Of a stretch of 36,046 nt of DNA, positions 1-8,500 are shown one piece after another. Numbering within the stretch: position 1 is the first letter of the stretch; the number at the start of each line of letters is the position of its first letter. Position numbers and translations under genes: made by a program. The stretch is from an uncultured Clostridium sp. (lineage in GTDB: Bacteria; Bacillota; Clostridia; TANB77; CAG-508). The notes below the pieces were generated by a model. It was not told where the DNA came from, ran no database searches, and worked only from the letters and a program-made list of their open reading frames with translations. Location: NCBI GenBank assembly GCA_902496295.1, contig CABVAF010000009.1, forward strand, positions 1 through 36,046. The letters run 5' to 3'.

Positions 1-260
1 GATTATATTTTCCATTTCCTTCTATATATTCTGGTCCCTTTGCTAGTTCTAGCTGCTCTCTTACTTGTTCTATTTTTGTTTTTTCATTTGCTTCTTGTGC
101 TTTGTTTATTACCCCATTTTGACCGAAGACCAACGAAATTGTTATTCCTGCTAATATTAATAACACTACAATTGTTACAACTAATGCTATTAGTGTTATT
201 CCGATTTTTATCTATACATTCTTTTACTTTATTTTCAGTTGTCTTATATACTTTTTTCAT
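1..260 (-). pseudogene. Prepilin-like protein, 5' part only, apparent frameshift
   Basis: The minus strand from the ATG at 258-260 has a good ribosome binding site (AAAGGAAG) and opens with MKKVYKTTENKVKECIDK. That frame then fails. The frame one base over continues as KIGITLIALVVTIVVLLILA, followed by GITISLVFGQNGVINKAQEA and a lysine/glutamate-rich helix to the window edge. This matches the N-terminal class III signal and hydrophobic helix of type IV prepilin-like proteins, where a basic leader ends in G and is followed by a long hydrophobic stretch. The two halves join if one base is removed from the A run (T run on the plus strand, 205-209). The hydrophobic frame has a TAG just upstream and no usual start codon of its own. 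It is a broken gene, a sequencing error in a homopolymer, or a slippage site. The 3' end lies outside the window. Confidence 0.6.
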
Positions 261-407
261 ATGTAATCATCTTCCTTTATATTAATTCTTTATTTATTAT
301 AATTATAACATCTCAATGTGAGATTTTGAATTCTTTTTATTTTAAATTACGTTTACATTTTTATTACAATATTATTACAAAAATATTGTTATCTAATATA
401 ACTTGCA

Positions 408-443
408 TAAAAAATTACCCCGTGATTGCTCTTGGGATAATTT
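408..443 (-). terminator. Intrinsic terminator of glyS
   Basis: On the minus strand, AAATTAtCCC pairs with GGGgTAATTT around a loop, and a T run follows. It starts about 60 bases after the glyS stop codon and before the prepilin-like gene. Confidence 0.7.
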
Positions 444-501
444 CCTAAAACTATTCTTTTACTTTATATTCTATTTTCATGTATATATAATTTTTATGTT
501 T

Positions 502-1887
502 TTAAAATTCTACCTTTTCTTGAATCCAATTTTCTAGTTCATCTATTTTTACTCTAACTTGTTCCATTGTGTCTCTATCTCTAATTGTTACACAATTGTC
601 TTCTAATGTATCAAAATCTATTGTTACGCAATATGGTGTACCAATTTCGTCTTCTCTTCTATAACGTTTTCCTATGCTTCCTGCTTCATCATAGTCACAC
701 ATAAATTTCTTTGACAAGTTAGAATATACTTCTTCTGCTTTTTCGCTTAATTTCTTAGAAAGTGGAAGTACAGCAACCTTGTATGGTGCTAAAGCTGGGT
801 GTAAATGTAAGACAATTCTTGTATCTCCTTCTGCAATTTCTTCTTCATCATAGGCATTACATAAAAATGCTAGTGCCACTCTATCGCATCCAAGAGATGG
901 TTCTATACAGTATGGGATATATTTTTCATTTGTTTCTGGGTCTAAATAAGTCATGTCTTCTTTTGAATGTTCCATATGTTGTTTTAGGTCATAGTCTGTT
1001 CTATCTGCTATTCCCCATAATTCTCCCCATCCAAATGGGAATGTAAATTCTATGTCTGTTGTTCCATTACTATAATGTGATAATTCTTCTGGTGAGTGGT
1101 CTCTTAATCTTATATTTTCTTTTTTCATTCCTAAACTTAGTAGCCAATTCTCACAGAAGTCTTTCCAATATTTGTGCCATTCTAAATCTGTTCCTGGTTT
1201 ACAGAAAAATTCCAATTCCATTTGCTCAAATTCACGTGTTCTAAAAGTAAAGTTTCCTGGTGTTATTTCATTTCTAAACGCTTTACCTATTTGTGCAATA
1301 CCCATTGGTAATTTTCTTCTTGTTGTACGCATGACATTTTTAAAATTAACAAATATTCCTTGTGCTGTTTCTGGTCTTAAATATATTTCTGACTTGCTGT
1401 CTTCTGTAACACCTTGAAATGTCTTAAACATTAAATTAAATTTACGAATATCTGTAAAATTTTCTTTTCCACAATTTGGACAAGCTATATGATTTTCTTT
1501 TATGAAGCTAATTAATTGCTCATCGCTCATACCATCTGCAATCATATCCTTTCCTTGTTCATGTGCCCATTCCTCTATTAATTTATCTGCTCTGTGTCTA
1601 GTTTTACATTCTTTACAGTCTATTAATGGGTCTGAAAAGTTTCCAACATGACCTGATGCAACCCATACTTCAGGATTCATTAATATAGCAGCATCTAACC
1701 CTACATTATATTTACTTTCTTGTACAAACTTTTTCATCCATGCTTTTTTTATGTTATTTTTAAGTTCTACTCCTAAAGGTCCATAATCCCATGTGTTGGC
1801 TAATCCTCCATAAATCTCTGAGCCTGGATAAACATATCCTCTGCTTTTACATAGTCCTACAATTTTGTCCATTGTTAATTTTTCCAT
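502..1887 (-). CDS. glyS: Glycyl-tRNA synthetase, single-chain class II type
   Basis: Charges tRNA-Gly with glycine in the cytoplasm. The 461-residue protein is the dimeric single-chain type, not the two-subunit GlyQ/GlyS enzyme. Visible marks are the N-terminal GYVYPGSEIYGG and WDYGPLG motifs, a cysteine-rich insertion (CKECKTRH near residue 95 and CPNCGKENF near 145), class II motif 2 around FRNEITPGNFTFRTREFEQM, and the C-terminal anticodon-binding domain beginning near APYKVAVLPL. An upstream in-frame ATG exists at 1917, but the ATG at 1887 follows AGGAGG at good spacing and gives the family's usual N-terminus. The gene is monocistronic, preceded by a T-box leader and followed by a terminator, so its expression should respond to uncharged tRNA-Gly. 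Confidence 0.95.
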   Translation of the reverse strand: MEKLTMDKIVGLCKSRGYVYPGSEIYGGLANTWDYGPLGVELKNNIKKAWMKKFVQESKYNVGLDAAILMNPEVWVASGHVGNFSDPLIDCKECKTRHRADKLIEEWAHEQGKDMIADGMSDEQLISFIKENHIACPNCGKENFTDIRKFNLMFKTFQGVTEDSKSEIYLRPETAQGIFVNFKNVMRTTRRKLPMGIAQIGKAFRNEITPGNFTFRTREFEQMELEFFCKPGTDLEWHKYWKDFCENWLLSLGMKKENIRLRDHSPEELSHYSNGTTDIEFTFPFGWGELWGIADRTDYDLKQHMEHSKEDMTYLDPETNEKYIPYCIEPSLGCDRVALAFLCNAYDEEEIAEGDTRIVLHLHPALAPYKVAVLPLSKKLSEKAEEVYSNLSKKFMCDYDEAGSIGKRYRREDEIGTPYCVTIDFDTLEDNCVTIRDRDTMEQVRVKIDELENWIQEKVEF

Positions 1888-1974
1888 AATAAAACCTCCT
1901 ATTTCTTGCTGTGTCAAAAGTTTTTTACTTTAATTATTTACTATTTATTCATAATAGTAAATTAATTTTAAAAT

Positions 1975-2185
1975 ACAAAAAACTTTCGACACTAGCTAAT
2001 TTAATAGCTAGGGACGAAAGTTATATTCCGCGGTTCCACCCTAATTGATAAATAAAATTTATCCTCTTTATTTTTTAATGCTCCAAAGCTCCCCATATAG
2101 CTCTTATGGTTGGCTTGCACCTAATCCAACTCTCTTTTGCACAAGTTAACTATATTTTTTCTTTTTCATCGCACTTTATTAATAT
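1975..2185 (-). promoter_or_regulatory. T-box riboswitch leader (glycine) of glyS
   Basis: The minus strand carries the canonical 15-base T-box AGGGTGGAACCGCGG at 2028-2042. It is followed by a terminator hairpin (1981-1988 pairing with 2015-2022, plus inner pairs) and a T run ending near 1975. Upstream are the Stem I start (GATGAAAAAG), the AGAGAG motif and the distal loop GGTGCAAG closed by GTTGG/CCAACC. By alignment to the glyQS leader I remember, the specifier is GGA at 2090-2092, a glycine codon, just before CTTTGGAGC. Uncharged tRNA-Gly should stabilise the antiterminator and allow glyS transcription. The specifier assignment is inference; the T-box itself is directly visible. Confidence 0.93.
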
Positions 2186-2190
2186 TATAT

Positions 2191-2219
2191 ATACTACTAC
2201 AATTTTTATTTATTGTCAA
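2191..2219 (-). promoter_or_regulatory. Promoter of the glyS T-box transcript
   Basis: A perfect -35 TTGACA (2214-2219) is followed after 17 bases by TAGTAT (2191-2196). A TATAAT slightly further downstream is an alternative -10 but sits at poor spacing. Confidence 0.6.
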
Positions 2220-2231
2220 GAAAATAAATAG

Positions 2232-2517
2232 TTATCCACAACCATATTTTATTTTTTAGCATATGTGTAAAAATGTGTGTAACTTATTTGTAATAATGTG
2301 TCCGACAAAATATTTTATTATACATTTTTTTATTTTATAAAGCCTCAAACTGCGACAAAGTTTTTATACAATTATTACAAAGAATTTACAAACTGGAAAT
2401 AATTATTACACATTTGTTGTTATTAGTTTACAAATTCATTTTTTATTGGGTTGTGGAAAGTGTGGATAACTCTGTGAATAACTGAAAATAGGCACTTTAT
2501 TTTTACACTTTTCCACA
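2232..2517. other. Cluster of DnaA-box-like 9-mers in AT-rich intergenic DNA
   Basis: Perfect TTATCCACA boxes occur at 2232-2240 (plus) and 2461-2469 (minus). Near-matches are at 2452-2460 (minus, CTTTCCACA), 2473-2481 (minus, TTATTCACA) and 2509-2517 (plus, TTTTCCACA). Four of the five lie within 66 bases. The surrounding 2220-2670 interval has no gene and is very AT-rich, with an inverted repeat CCAATTA/TAATTGG near 2546-2570. No dnaA, dnaN or rpmH is nearby and the flanking genes run in the same direction. An ectopic DnaA-binding cluster is therefore likelier than the chromosome origin. Confidence 0.5.
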
Positions 2518-2605
2518 GATATTATTGATTATGTTTTATGAAAACCAATTATTATATTATGTAATTGGAAATTAATTCCTTTTGAGTATTTTCATAAAAA
2601 ATATT

Positions 2606-2648
2606 ATAAAAAAATATATGTTTACAATTGAATAAACATATATTTTTC
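2606..2648 (-). terminator. Terminator after the DUF1294 gene
   Basis: An AT-rich hairpin (AAATATATGTTTA pairing with TAAACATATATTT) is followed on the minus strand by a run of T. It lies about 25 bases downstream of the DUF1294 stop codon. Confidence 0.65.
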
Positions 2649-2673
2649 AGATTTATTTTGCTTATTTTATAAT

Positions 2674-2958
2674 CTAAATAAAAATAAATATTGCTAATAG
2701 TATTTCACATATTAATATAAGTGGAAAACCTATATAAAACTTTGGCTTTTTAGTTTTATGTCTAAATGTATACATACCGATAATTCCACCAATTCCACCA
2801 CCTAATAGAACTAACAATAGCAAAGAATTCTCTGGAATTCTCCATTTGCCTTTCTCAGCTTTTCTTTTATCTAACCACATTGCCAAAAAAGCTATTAGAT
2901 TAATTATAACTAAATAAATAATTATATTTTTAATTGAAAATATTTCTTCTATACTCAT
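2674..2958 (-). CDS. DUF1294 family small membrane protein
   Basis: The 94-residue protein matches DUF1294. It has an N-terminal membrane helix (residues about 10-28), the motif MWLDKRKAEKGKWRIPE, a glycine-rich second hydrophobic segment (LLGGGIGGIIGMY), then FRHKTKKPKFYIG and a last hydrophobic helix. The length is typical of stand-alone members, and the family function is unknown. It starts about 30 bases after the stop of the helix-turn-helix repeat protein, so the two are probably co-transcribed from the promoter at 5359-5387. A terminator follows. Confidence 0.85.
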   Translation of the reverse strand: MSIEEIFSIKNIIIYLVIINLIAFLAMWLDKRKAEKGKWRIPENSLLLLVLLGGGIGGIIGMYTFRHKTKKPKFYIGFPLILICEILLAIFIFI

Positions 2959-2988
2959 ATGTTCCTCTCTTCCTTTTTTTGTTTTTTC

Positions 2989-5322
2989 TTACCTTCCTGA
3001 ATGTTCTCCATCGTCTCCGCCTACATTACCTGTTTTTGGCTTTATATATTGAGATACTACTTTAGAACTTAATAGTTCTTCACTTGTTCTTTCTTCCTTT
3101 CCTACACCTAATACATCTTGTATCTTTTCCTTTAGTCCATTTAAAGACGGTGTCTCTAAACCTAAGTGTTCTTCTGCTAATTCTATTGCTCTAACATAAT
3201 CTCCGTTTCTTGTATAAGCATATGCCATACATGCATAATCTTCAGGTGTTAACAATTCATGATATTTATATAATATTTTTTGTATTCTTCCATCATTTAC
3301 CTCTCTCGAGACTCTTGTATCAATGATCCCTGATTTTACAGAAGATGTTAGTTGCATCATTTCTATTTTAAACTCTACTCTTCTTTTTTCTGGAGAAATA
3401 GCTTTCTCCTTTGACTCTACAAACAATTCGCTTAAAATTTCTAATTCTTCCCTCTTCTTCTTAGTCTGCATTTTTATAGTACTAATTGAATAACTACCTT
3501 CTTGTAACATTTCTAATGCTCTTTTTAAGTTTTTATCTTTTTCTAATCTTCTAGATAACTCTAGCATTTTCCCGCGTATAGCCTTAACCTCATTAACATC
3601 TGTTGAAGATTCTTCGGCTATTTCCTCATCTGTTTTTTCTCCTGCTCTTATTAAAGCAATTACTTGTTCCCTTGTATAAATACCTGCTGCTCTTAACTGA
3701 TTCCTTATTGTATATTCTGAAACTCCTAAAGCAGATACTATTTTTTCTACGCTCTTAATCTGGTATGCCATTCTCAATATTGTAGCATTCTTAGTATCAT
3801 TTTTAGTAGTATTGCTATATTGTTTTGGCAATTTTCTTACACTTTCTCCTTGAACGCTTTTAGCACCTATTCCACTATCGTTTTTTCCTTTTTCTTGCTG
3901 TTGTATATCATGCGATTCTTGCTGTAACTGTTCTCTTATAGCGGCAACTCTTTCTTCACTTACATTTCCCATATATGCTATCTCTTCATTTGTCTTACCT
4001 TCTTGAATTAAAGCTATTATTTTTCTTCTTCCATATATAGCCCCATGTCTATTACTATCCTGATTTTTCTTTGATTCTTCAAGTTCATCTTTTAATTTAA
4101 TAACTGCATCTATATTAACATTTCCTTCTTTGGCTATATCTTCTGCTGGTATCCCATCCGCTAACATTTCCAACACTTTTCGCTTTGCATATATTTTCTC
4201 TTTACTTCTTACCCATGCGGAATATGTTCTTGCACATTGAACTTTTTCTGCTATTTCTTTATCTTCTATTAAGTTTTTCGCAAGTTCTATTATTTTTATA
4301 GATTTTAAATCTTTTTCTTCTTTATTACTTTTACTATTTTTAGTACTTTCACCATCTTTTTCCTTGCTTTCTTGTCGTTTATCCAATTCTTCTTTTAGTT
4401 TTACAACCGCATCTAAATTTACATTTCCTTCTTGTGCAATCTCTTCTGGACTTTTTCCTAATTGTATTAACTCTGTTACCTTTCTTATTGAATATATTCC
4501 TCTACTTCTCATAACCGAGTATACATTAGATAAGCTAGTATATGTTGCGACTTCAATATCTTTTGGAGGTATTAATTTAGCCGCCATATTGGCTATTTCA
4601 TTTGGAACTAAAGAATATCCTTTCTTTTCAGGTTTCCCTTTCTTTTTTTCTTTTAGTTGCTCAGATAATTTAATAACAGCATCTAGATTAACATTTCCTT
4701 CTAATGCTATATCTTCTGCTGATATTCCATCTGCTAACATTTTCGAAACTTTTTGTTTTGAGTATATTTTCTCTTTACTTCTTACATGACAAGAATATGA
4801 TTTTGTACATTGAACTTTTTCTGCTATTTCGCCATCTTCTATTAAGTCTTTCGCAAGTTCTATTACTTTTGCAGATTTTAAGTCTTTTCCTTTCTCTTCT
4901 TTACTACTTTTACCATCATTTTCTTTAGCTTTATCTAATTCTTCTTTTAGTTTTACAACTGCATCTAAATTAACATTTCCCTCTTGTGCTATTTGTTCTG
5001 GAGATTCTCCATTTTTTATTAATATTGTTACTCTTCTTTTTGAATATATTTTATTTTCCCTTGCTATAATAGAAACATATGATAGAGAACATTGACATTC
5101 ATCTTTAACTTCTCCTTGACCTTTTAGCTCTTTCAAGAGTCCTAATATTCTCGCTTTTTTGGAATTATCAGGTTCCTTTTCTGAATCGTCTCTGTCCATT
5201 TCTGTTTGTGATAATACCTTCTCAACAATTTTTCTTACGGTTTCCATATCTTCGTTTTTATATAAAGCTTTTATTATGTTTTCTAAATCTTTTGTTAGTT
5301 GTTCTGTAGTTTTACTTTTCAT
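2989..5322 (-). CDS. Tandem helix-turn-helix-like repeat protein, 777 residues
   Basis: Unrecognised as a named family. Residues 57-130, 151-227, 240-316 and 342-417 are four repeat units joined by charged Lys/Glu/Ser linkers; 427-468 is a half unit and 512-589 a diverged unit. Each full unit has two HTH-like halves. The first resembles EIAEKVQCTKSYSCHVRSKE; the second is a KVxxLIxxGxSPEEIAxEGNV helix pair ending in NLDAVVKLKEEL. Units 1 and 3 are alike in the second half, and units 2 and 4 are alike throughout, which suggests an A-B block was duplicated. Residues 680-740 resemble a TPR-like helical pair (ACMAYAYTRNGDYVRAIELA). There is no signal peptide or membrane helix. A multivalent DNA- or RNA-binding role is inference. 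DUF1294 lies downstream. Confidence 0.75.
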   Translation of the reverse strand: MKSKTTEQLTKDLENIIKALYKNEDMETVRKIVEKVLSQTEMDRDDSEKEPDNSKKARILGLLKELKGQGEVKDECQCSLSYVSIIARENKIYSKRRVTILIKNGESPEQIAQEGNVNLDAVVKLKEELDKAKENDGKSSKEEKGKDLKSAKVIELAKDLIEDGEIAEKVQCTKSYSCHVRSKEKIYSKQKVSKMLADGISAEDIALEGNVNLDAVIKLSEQLKEKKKGKPEKKGYSLVPNEIANMAAKLIPPKDIEVATYTSLSNVYSVMRSRGIYSIRKVTELIQLGKSPEEIAQEGNVNLDAVVKLKEELDKRQESKEKDGESTKNSKSNKEEKDLKSIKIIELAKNLIEDKEIAEKVQCARTYSAWVRSKEKIYAKRKVLEMLADGIPAEDIAKEGNVNIDAVIKLKDELEESKKNQDSNRHGAIYGRRKIIALIQEGKTNEEIAYMGNVSEERVAAIREQLQQESHDIQQQEKGKNDSGIGAKSVQGESVRKLPKQYSNTTKNDTKNATILRMAYQIKSVEKIVSALGVSEYTIRNQLRAAGIYTREQVIALIRAGEKTDEEIAEESSTDVNEVKAIRGKMLELSRRLEKDKNLKRALEMLQEGSYSISTIKMQTKKKREELEILSELFVESKEKAISPEKRRVEFKIEMMQLTSSVKSGIIDTRVSREVNDGRIQKILYKYHELLTPEDYACMAYAYTRNGDYVRAIELAEEHLGLETPSLNGLKEKIQDVLGVGKEERTSEELLSSKVVSQYIKPKTGNVGGDDGEHSGR
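4072..5154 (-). repeat. Intragenic tandem repeats encoding HTH-like units
   Basis: Four coding repeats lie at about 4933-5154, 4642-4872, 4375-4605 and 4072-4299. The conserved core encodes EGNVNLDAVVKLKEEL with mostly synonymous differences. Similarity alternates (first with third, second with fourth), consistent with duplication of a two-unit block. Confidence 0.7.
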
Positions 5323-5358
5323 ATAATTCTAATAACTCCCCGTATCAAATTCATTGGA

Positions 5359-5387
5359 ATTATATCACATTTTACATAAAAAGGCAA
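5359..5387 (-). promoter_or_regulatory. Promoter of the HTH-repeat gene and DUF1294
   Basis: TTGCCT (5382-5387) and a perfect TATAAT (5359-5364) are separated by 17 bases on the minus strand, about 37 bases upstream of the start codon. The GGGGAG upstream of the ATG is about 13 bases away, a weak ribosome binding site. Confidence 0.65.
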
Positions 5388-5427
5388 TTATAATTATTGT
5401 AAACTTATCAATTATTGTACATTACAT

Positions 5428-5477
5428 AAAAAAATACAGCATAAAATTTAAAATTACTTTTATTTTTATGCTGTATT
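5428..5477 (-). terminator. Terminator of the pyrH-to-polC operon
   Basis: On the minus strand, AATACAGCATAAAA pairs with TTTTATGCTGTATT and is followed by seven T. It lies about 35 bases after the polC stop codon. Confidence 0.8.
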
Positions 5478-5510
5478 CTATGTTTTTTCTATAATTAATT
5501 ATAAAATTCA

Positions 5511-8500
5511 TTATCCAAATAAACTCATTTGATTGCTTTGACTCATACCTTTTAAGCATCCAGCTTTTTCTAATAGCTCTACCACAGATTTTCCTACTTT
5601 TGAGCGTATTTTTAAGTCATCTATAGACATAAACTTACCTTCTTTTTTTGCTTCTTCTATTCCTTCTGCTGCAACAGTTCCAAGTCCAGGTATACTATTA
5701 AGTGGAGGTCTTATACCATCTTCTTCTATCCTAAATTTTGTTGAATGTGATTTATATAAATCTATTGGTAAGAAATTTATTCCTCTTTCATACATTTCCA
5801 TAACTAATTCCAATATTGCATACATATTTTTATCCTTTGTTGTTGCACTATTCCCTGCTAAGTCTATTTCTTTCATTTTATTTTTTACTCGTTCTTCCCC
5901 ATGACACATAATATCACTATCAAATTCATCTGCTCTAATAGTAAAATATGCCGTATAGTATGCTTTTGGCTCATGCACTTTAAACCATGCTATTCTAAAT
6001 GCGTTTGTTACATATGCTGCAGCATGTGCTTTTGGGAACATGTATTTTATTTTTTCACAAGATTTTACATACCAATCTGGAACGTCTTTTTCTTTCATTG
6101 CAGCCTTAAATCCTTCCCATTTTTCTGGGTCTTTTAATGCTTTACCTTTACGTACTGTTTCCATTATTTTAAATGATTTGTTAGGGTCTAATCCCATCTT
6201 TATTAAATAAATCATAATATCATCTCTACAGCATATAGCATCTTGCAAAGTTACAGTTCCTTCTTCTATTAATGTTTGTGCATTTCCAAGCCACACATCT
6301 GTACCATGTGATAAACCAGAAATACGTATTAGTTCATCAAATGTAGTAGGTCTTGTATCAACTAACATTCCTCTAACAAATTTTGTTCCAAACTCAGGTA
6401 TACCATATGACCCCACTTCTGAATGTATTTGTTCTGGAGTAACACCTAAAGCTTTTGTAGAAGAAAATATTGACATTGTTTCTTTATCATCTAATGGTAC
6501 TTTTGTTGGGTCTTTTCCTGTTAGGTCAAATAACATTCTTATCATTGTAGGATCATCATGTCCTAATATATCTAGTTTTAACAAGTTTTGGTCTATTGAA
6601 TGGTAATCAAAGTGTGTTGTAATAATATCTGAATTAGGGTCATCTGCTGGATGTTGCACAGGTGTAAATTCATATATTTCTCTTCCTTTTGGAACAACTA
6701 TAATTCCACCAGGGTGCTGACCTGTTGTTCTTTTTATTCCAGTACATCCTTGTGCTAATCTTAAAACTTCGGCATTATTTACAGGTATTCCTCTCTCCTC
6801 GTAATATTTTTTCACATAACCATATGCTGTTTTATCTGCAACAGTACCTACTGTACCTGCTTTAAAAGTTGTTCCTTTACCAAATATTACTTCTGTATAT
6901 TTGTGTGCTTTTGCTTGATATTCACCTGAGAAGTTTAAGTCTATATCTGGCTCTTTATCCCCATTAAATCCTAGGAATGTCTCAAATGGTATGTCTATTC
7001 CGTCTTTAACTAATTTATGTCCGCATTTTGGGCAATCCTTATCTGGTAAATCAAATCCACACAAATAACCATAGTCTGTAAAATCTGAATATTTACAATT
7101 TGGGCATCTGTAATGTGGCGGAAGCGAATTAACCTCAGTAATACCAGTCATATTTGCCACAAATGATGAACCAACGCTACCTCTTGAACCAACTATATAT
7201 CCATCTTCATTTGATTTCCATACTAATTTTTGAGCAATTATGTACATAACTGAGAATCCATTTTTTATAATAGATGTAAGTTCTTTATCTAATCTTTCTT
7301 CAACTATTTGTGGCAATGGGTCTCCATATAATTCGTGTGCTTTATTATAAGCTATTTCTTTTATTGTTGTTTCACATCCATCAATATGAGGAGGGCATTT
7401 TTCTGGAGAAATTGGTTTTATTTTTTCACACATATCTGCAATTTTATTTGTGTTTGTAACTACCACTTCATATGCTTTTTCTTCTCCTAAATATTCGAAT
7501 TCTTTTAGCATTTCCTCTGTTGTACGTAAATATATTGGTGCTTGTTCATCACAATCGTCATACCCTTGTCCTGCTTGTAATATTCTTCTATATATCTCAT
7601 CTTCTGGATCCATAAAATGTACATCACATGTTGCAACAACTGGTTTATCTAATTTCTCTCCTAAAGCCACTATTTTTCTATTTATATCTTTTAAGGCTTC
7701 TTCATCAGGAACAATTCCTTGTCTTACCATAAACATGTTGTTTCCTATTGGTTGTATTTCTAGGTAATCATAGTCATTTGCAATTTCTTCAATTTCCTCA
7801 TCAGTTTTACCTGCTACAATTGCCCTATATAGCTCTCCTGCCTCACATGCACTTCCCATTATTAAACCTTCTGAATATTTTTTATACAAAGATTTTAATA
7901 TTCTAGGTTTTTTATAAAAATAATCTAAATGAGAATAAGAAATTAATTTATATAAATTTTTTAGTCCTACATAATCCTTTGCTAAAATTATTGCATGATA
8001 TGTTGGAAGAGATTTATAATCTGCTTTTCCTATTTCTAAGCTATCTACATCGTCCCAAGTTTTTGCACCTTTTTCTTTAAGCATTGAAATCATAACATTA
8101 AAAACTTTTACTGTTGTATCAACATCATCTAAAGCTCTATGTGCTACTTCAACTACAATTCCTAGCTTATCTGCAATAAATCCTAATTTATATTTTTTAA
8201 AATCTGGAAATAAACTTTTAGCTAATCTTAATGTATCTACATATGTATTATTAAGCTCGTATCCTAATTGAGAAGCATTATATTTTAAAAATCCTATATC
8301 AAAGTCTGCATTGTGTGCAACTAAAACTGAATCACCAACAAACTCCAATATTTTAGGAAATACTTTGTCTATAGTTTCTGCATCTTTTACCATGTCATCC
8401 GTTATATTTGTAACTTCAACAACTTTTTGTGGTATTGGTTTTTCTGGATTTACAAAGCAAGAAAACTCATCTATTATTTCTCCGTTTTTTACCTTCATTA

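Noticed and set aside
2220..2670. Chromosomal origin of replication
   Set aside because: DnaA boxes are present, but no dnaA, dnaN, rpmH or gidA genes are near and genes on both sides run the same way, which is unlike a bidirectional origin. Kept only as a DnaA-box cluster.
4072..5154. CRISPR-like or intergenic direct repeats
   Set aside because: The repeats are uneven in length, diverge mostly at synonymous positions and lie in one open frame encoding protein repeats.
7450..7767. Plus-strand open frame inside polC (and similar frames at 4364-4789, 5901-6137, 9203-9466, 16668-17012 and 21429-21737)
   Set aside because: They lie opposite well-supported genes, have no ribosome binding site or domain, and arise from the complementary strand of the true genes.
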